Shown here: positions 5,769 through 8,633 of the stretch, one piece after another
How positions within the stretch are numbered: position 1 is the stretch's first letter
How the letters are laid out: each line of letters starts with the position of its first letter
Assembly (NCBI GenBank): GCA_937974275.1
Contig: CALJIF010000093.1
Coordinates: forward strand, 1 to 8,633
Length of the DNA stretch: 8,633 nt
Reading direction: 5' to 3'
Source: an uncultured Flavobacteriales bacterium
Lineage (GTDB): Bacteria > Bacteroidota > Bacteroidia > Palsa-965
Position numbers and translations under genes: made by a program
Notes under the pieces: generated by a model
The model's input: only the letters and a program-made list of their open reading frames with translations
Databases searched by the model: none
Told to the model about the DNA's origin: nothing

Positions 5769-6923
5769 TTACTTCATGCGATAATCGTTCTGTGTTTTTG
5801 CTTTACGGTTGCGAATGTTATATCCGAAACTGATACCGTAACGATTGCCCTGACCGCTAGGCACGAAATACACGTTTACAGGAATATTCAAATTACCGGA
5901 GCGGAATGTCTTACCTGCTGCAATGATGAAGGAAGAGCTCAAGTGAATATCACCGCGGCTATCCAAACGATCAACGAACGATGGTGATATGTTGCCGTAT
6001 AAACCGGGATTGCTTTGGAATTCACTTTGTGTTACCCATGAACCGGCTTCAGTATAAAACCCTTTTGCACGAGTAGATAACGTTACGCTTGGTCCGAATG
6101 CAAATTCAACGCCCAAACGATTTTCACGTAATCCGTTCATCAATGTGAAACTTGGAATAAACAATCCCTGATCCAATCCGGTAACCATAGGTACGAATTC
6201 GAATAACGCCTGGAACGATCCTGATGACAAGTATTGTTTTTCGAACTGATAACCGAATTGAAACATAACGGGAACTGCATCATATCCGCCTTGTGAGCGT
6301 GGCGACTGAATAATAGATGCTGTTTTTCCGGTAAACATCGTTGCACCCATACGAGGCCCATCCATACGAACCTGATCTGTTATCGGTTGACGAGCGCGTG
6401 CATCGTAATTATCCGGCTTGGTGAGTTGTGATAAAATTGCCGGGTCAACATTGCGTTTAAATAATTGCTTCAGCATAACAGCAGTCATTACTTGCAATTC
6501 TTTCGGATTATTCAAGAATTCGGTGACTTGCGTAGCTTCGATGTTTTCATTCTTTACATCGATAATACGCATAGTGTAAATCATTACTTCACCAAATGCT
6601 TCAACAGAACCCGTTAACATTTTGTCCGCACCTAACGATTTGCCCGCTTCAACAAGACAGATTTTGCCATAGCAGTTGGTGACATTGATTTTATTTTTTT
6701 CGACCAGATAATTCACATCATAACGGTCCATAACATCGAAGGTGTCGAGTTTCTCTAATTCTAATCGAACTAAATCGCCCATTTGAGAAGGTTCGTAGCC
6801 AATATGTTTGGCATCGAAATTCAATACGGCCACTTTTGTTTTTTGTGCCAGTGCTTCCGAGTTAAAAGACATACTTAAAACCGTGAATGAAGCTAAAATT
6901 GTTTTTTTGATGATGGTTTTCAT
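5769..6923 (-). CDS. Secreted CsgG-like protein with strand-rich, possibly barrel-forming C-terminal half
   Basis: A 384-residue protein. The signal peptide (KTIIKK, hydrophobic core, ALA|Q) predicts cleavage after residue 26. Residues 28-170 look like the CsgG/TolB-N-like fold. TKVAVLNFDA (29-38) is the first strand, VRLELEKLDTFDVMDRYDV follows, then a paired-cysteine loop NCYGKIC (C84, C89) and GKSLGADKMLTGSVEAFGE, the usual 'G..LGA....GSV' block. The C-terminal half (about 210-370) has alternating hydrophobic/aromatic strands with turns, such as VMFQFGYQFEKQYLSSGSF, RLGVEFAFGPSVTLS and RYGISFGYNIR, like an outer-membrane or beta-sandwich domain. Unlike CsgG itself there is no lipobox cysteine, so export by signal peptidase I to periplasm or outer membrane is expected. 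It is 34 bases downstream of a small membrane-protein gene on the same strand and ends at a strong terminator. A role in secretion or envelope assembly is inference. Confidence 0.7.
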   Translation of the reverse strand: MKTIIKKTILASFTVLSMSFNSEALAQKTKVAVLNFDAKHIGYEPSQMGDLVRLELEKLDTFDVMDRYDVNYLVEKNKINVTNCYGKICLVEAGKSLGADKMLTGSVEAFGEVMIYTMRIIDVKNENIEATQVTEFLNNPKELQVMTAVMLKQLFKRNVDPAILSQLTKPDNYDARARQPITDQVRMDGPRMGATMFTGKTASIIQSPRSQGGYDAVPVMFQFGYQFEKQYLSSGSFQALFEFVPMVTGLDQGLFIPSFTLMNGLRENRLGVEFAFGPSVTLSTRAKGFYTEAGSWVTQSEFQSNPGLYGNISPSFVDRLDSRGDIHLSSSFIIAAGKTFRSGNLNIPVNVYFVPSGQGNRYGISFGYNIRNRKAKTQNDYRMK

Positions 6924-6957
6924 AATTGATGGTGTTTAGGAGTTAATTCTCTTTAGA

Positions 6958-7119
6958 TTATTTGTTTTGTAAAATGTGTTTTTCGAAAAAGCTTTTTTCT
7001 GCGACGGTATTTTGAGGTTCAGGTTTTGAGAAACATAAAAGCCACAACATGGCAGTTAAGATTCCTATAGCTAGTGCGATTCCTATTCGTGGTTCTTGTT
7101 TATTCGCTACAGTTGTCAT
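6958..7119 (-). CDS. 53-residue single-pass membrane protein, function unknown
   Basis: A short open frame runs from ATG at 7119 to TAA at 6958. It begins MTTVANKQEPRIGIALAIG, continues through a hydrophobic segment at about residues 12-30 (ending LTAMLWLLCF), then a polar tail SKPEPQNTVAEKS ending in Phe/Lys/Gln-rich residues. The composition is that of a real small membrane protein: charged N-terminus, one helix, charged C-terminal tail. A candidate promoter stands 29 bases upstream and the CsgG-like gene follows after 34 bases on the same strand, so the two are probably cotranscribed and this may be an accessory subunit. No family is recognised. The short length and lack of comparison keep confidence moderate. 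Confidence 0.6.
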   Translation of the reverse strand: MTTVANKQEPRIGIALAIGILTAMLWLLCFSKPEPQNTVAEKSFFEKHILQNK

Positions 7120-7147
7120 GATCTTAGTTTTTGATGGTTTGACAAGG

Positions 7148-7178
7148 CAAAACTACCGTGGGTTTATGCGGTGACATA
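7148..7178 (-). promoter_or_regulatory. Candidate Bacteroidota sigma-A promoter for the small membrane protein and CsgG-like gene
   Basis: On the minus strand TAGTTTTG (7155-7148) matches the Bacteroidota -7 consensus TAnnTTTG exactly. Nineteen bases upstream stands TATG (7178-7175), one mismatch from the -33 box TTTG, at the standard spacing. Transcription would begin near 7141, leaving a leader of about 20 bases before the ATG at 7119. Confidence 0.55.
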
Positions 7179-7208
7179 ACGGCTTTATCTGCCCCAAACC
7201 CGCACCGG

Positions 7209-7304
7209 TTGCGAACTTTGCTACCCGGACAGACCTAACCGAAAATCTAATTATCTTTAGTTGCGAAAAATGCAACTCGGGTGTTAGGCACTTGCAAAAA
7301 ATGC
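7209..7304. repeat. Direct repeats TTGCgAAAAATGC upstream of the regulator gene
   Basis: TTGCGAAAAATGC (7261-7273) and TTGCAAAAAATGC (7292-7304) agree at 12 of 13 bases, with starts 31 bases apart, close to three helical turns. A looser copy TTGCGAACTTTGC (7209-7221) agrees with the first at 10 of 13, its start 52 bases further up. The middle copy is also the centre of an inverted repeat AGTTGC-N7-GCAACT (7259-7277). They lie between the divergent small-membrane-protein and HTH genes, where operator sites are expected. The rest of 7120-7348 holds the minus-strand promoter and nothing else I can support. Confidence 0.4.
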
Positions 7305-7348
7305 CAAAACAGAGCAGTCGATTTTGCAGAATTAACTACACAAAAAAC

Positions 7349-8353
7349 ATGGGACAACCCGAAAAAAGTGCTCAACTGGCCTTTGTTCAACGCTTAAAAG
7401 AGAGCATTCCACCAAATATTTCATTGGCAGATGAAATGGCCGATGTGTTGGAAGTAAGCACAGACAGTGTTTACCGAAGAATTCGTGGTGAAACAGCGAT
7501 CAGCATTGATGAATTGACCAAATTGTGCGCACATTTTAAAGTGCCGTTTGAAGTTGGTGTAGCTTCTGCAGATGCACGAAAAACGGTGTCGTTCGCGTAT
7601 ACACGCCTTAGCGATCAGTTGGATACGTTTCAAAACTACATGATGTCGTTGGGAGCTGAAATTGCTAGAATCCGCTCTGCACCTGACGGCCAACTCGTTT
7701 GGTCAGCAGAAGATGTACCCATTTTCCATCATTTTAATTATCCTGTACTTACGAATTTCAAACTCTTTTATTGGTCCAAATCGATTTTAAACCTACCCGA
7801 TTTGGATAAGTTGCCTTTTTCACCTGAATTTATTCCCGCAGATATCATGCAGTTGGCTCGAAATACTTATGATCAGTATATCGCGATTCCAACTATCGAA
7901 ATTTGGACAGAGGACACGCTGAACAGTACTGTTAAACAAGTAGAATACTATTGGGAATCGGGATTATTTCAGCAAAAAGAACATGCGTTGCAGGTGTTGA
8001 ACGACATTGAATCCATGATTCAGAATTTGGAGCGACAAGCCGCAGCAGGAAGTAAGATTGACGGTGATTCCGATTCGGGAAATTTTAAGTTGTATCATTC
8101 TGATTTGATGGTGGGCAACAACAGTATTCTCGTAAAAATGGCAGGTCGTAAAGCAGCCTACATTTCATACAATACATTCAATTCGATGGTAACGTTGAAC
8201 GAATCTTTCTGTGCAGACATCGAATATTGGTTACAGAATTTGATTCGCAAATCAGTTCTAATCAGCGGAGTGTCGGAGAAGCAGCGTTATCGTTTCTTCA
8301 AAATGAAATACGATAAAGTGCGCAAGCTGCGTGAGAAAATTGAAAAAGACTAA
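7349..8353 (+). CDS. Helix-turn-helix transcriptional regulator with uncharacterised C-terminal domain
   Basis: A 334-residue protein. Residues about 24-63 form a Cro/CI-like helix-turn-helix: ISLADEMADVLEVSTDSVYR, then RIRGETAISIDELTKLCAHF, with the 'RRIRGE' turn typical of these domains. The C-terminal 260 residues contain a coiled, charged stretch (about 75-100), Trp/Tyr/Phe-rich segments (HHFNYPVLTNFKLFYWSK), and a basic end KMKYDKVRKLREKIEKD. I recognise no sensor or enzyme motif there. The ATG at 7349 is preferred because GQPEKSAQLAFVQRLKESIP looks like the natural N-terminus; ATG 7301 or TTG 7292 would add a Cys/Lys-rich extension and run through the direct repeat. It lies divergent to the small membrane protein gene and overlaps the next gene, so it may autoregulate and control the divergent pair. 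That is inference. Confidence 0.75.
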   Translation: MGQPEKSAQLAFVQRLKESIPPNISLADEMADVLEVSTDSVYRRIRGETAISIDELTKLCAHFKVPFEVGVASADARKTVSFAYTRLSDQLDTFQNYMMSLGAEIARIRSAPDGQLVWSAEDVPIFHHFNYPVLTNFKLFYWSKSILNLPDLDKLPFSPEFIPADIMQLARNTYDQYIAIPTIEIWTEDTLNSTVKQVEYYWESGLFQQKEHALQVLNDIESMIQNLERQAAAGSKIDGDSDSGNFKLYHSDLMVGNNSILVKMAGRKAAYISYNTFNSMVTLNESFCADIEYWLQNLIRKSVLISGVSEKQRYRFFKMKYDKVRKLREKIEKD

Positions 8354-8633
8354 TCGCGACATATTTGAGCTCTTAGAAATGAAAGTGCGCGAGTTCAATA
8401 CGCCTGCTTTTATTGCTGACGATCCTATTGCAATTCCGCACCGTTACACGGATAAACGAGATCGGGAAATTGCCGGATTCCTTGCTGCAACCATTGCGTG
8501 GGGACAACGACCAACTATAGTGCGTAATGGTCATCGATTAATGGAATTAATGCATGATGCACCATATGAGTTTATCATGAATGCCGGAACGCGCGAATTG
8601 AAATCCCTAAAAACGTTTGTGCATCGGACATTT
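8340..8633 (+). CDS. TIGR02757/DUF2400 family protein, 3' truncated by the window end
   Basis: The first 98 codons of a longer gene run to the last base of the window. They encode the N-terminal hallmark of the TIGR02757 (DUF2400) family: NTPAFIADDPIAIPHRYTDK (residues 20-39), then a REIAGFLAATIAWGQR block, RLMELM and, at the window end, a FVHRTF. The family is widespread in Bacteroidota and its function is not established. The family-typical helix before FIADDP (about DIFELLEMKVREFN) starts upstream of the ATG at 8379, so that ATG is probably internal. The start is placed at TTG 8340, which overlaps the regulator gene by 14 bases; GTG 8331 is an alternative. Overlap implies coupled translation with the regulator. 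The C-terminal part is outside the window. Confidence 0.82.
   Translation, partial: MKKTNRDIFELLEMKVREFNTPAFIADDPIAIPHRYTDKRDREIAGFLAATIAWGQRPTIVRNGHRLMELMHDAPYEFIMNAGTRELKSLKTFVHRTF

Noticed and set aside
7233..7305. Possible small structured RNA from CCTAAC/GTTAGG pairing around the AGTTGC hairpin and a GGCA/TGCC stem
   Set aside because: Stems are only four to six bases with long loops, and there is no terminator; the direct-repeat reading explains the same bases better.
1..8633. Phage defence system, mobile element, tRNA or CRISPR array
   Set aside because: No transposase, integrase, nuclease or known defence motif, no cloverleaf and no regularly spaced identical repeats with unique spacers were seen on either strand.

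Overview
The window looks like a stretch of a Bacteroidota chromosome. The evidence is the gene content: a TIGR02757/DUF2400-type gene, an SPFH/GYF_2-type protein next to a double zinc-ribbon protein, and a small lipoprotein with the NPIKVGG / NERRFLNALAGPNGE / GSCC pattern I associate with this phylum. Shine-Dalgarno sites are mostly absent, intergenic DNA is AT-rich, and one TAnnTTTG-type -7 promoter box is visible. I see no mobile element, tRNA, rRNA or CRISPR array. The genus cannot be read from the sequence.

Layout. (1) Positions 1-2491, plus strand: the 3' end of a gene ending in a GYF_2 domain between two proline runs, probably an SPFH-domain protein. A hairpin with a pyrimidine tract follows. 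Then come a double zinc-ribbon protein with a C-terminal membrane anchor, two adjacent small proteins built from the same ~25-residue helical-looking repeat, and a 78-residue protein of unknown function. (2) Positions 2497-4234, minus strand: an AhpD-like (carboxymuconolactone decarboxylase family) protein, then two lipoproteins, read as one unit. (3) Positions 4369-5646, plus strand: a major facilitator transporter, divergent from the AhpD-like gene. (4) Positions 5676-7119, minus strand: a 53-residue single-pass membrane protein with a good candidate promoter, then a secreted CsgG-like protein with a strand-rich C-terminal half, then tandem stem-loops ending in an intrinsic terminator. (5) Positions 7349-8633, plus strand: a helix-turn-helix regulator overlapping the start of the TIGR02757 gene, which runs off the window.

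How the genes may work together. The first block resembles, in parts, the Bacillus subtilis ydjGHI module, in which a zinc-ribbon membrane protein and an SPFH/virion-core-like protein work with PspA at the membrane. Here the partners are two repeat proteins that I do not recognise, and they are the best candidates for something undescribed. The other blocks look like ordinary envelope and housekeeping genes. Within them, the unlabelled 53-residue protein, the CsgG-like/barrel-like fusion and the repeated motif upstream of the regulator deserve attention. All functional links are inferred from gene order.
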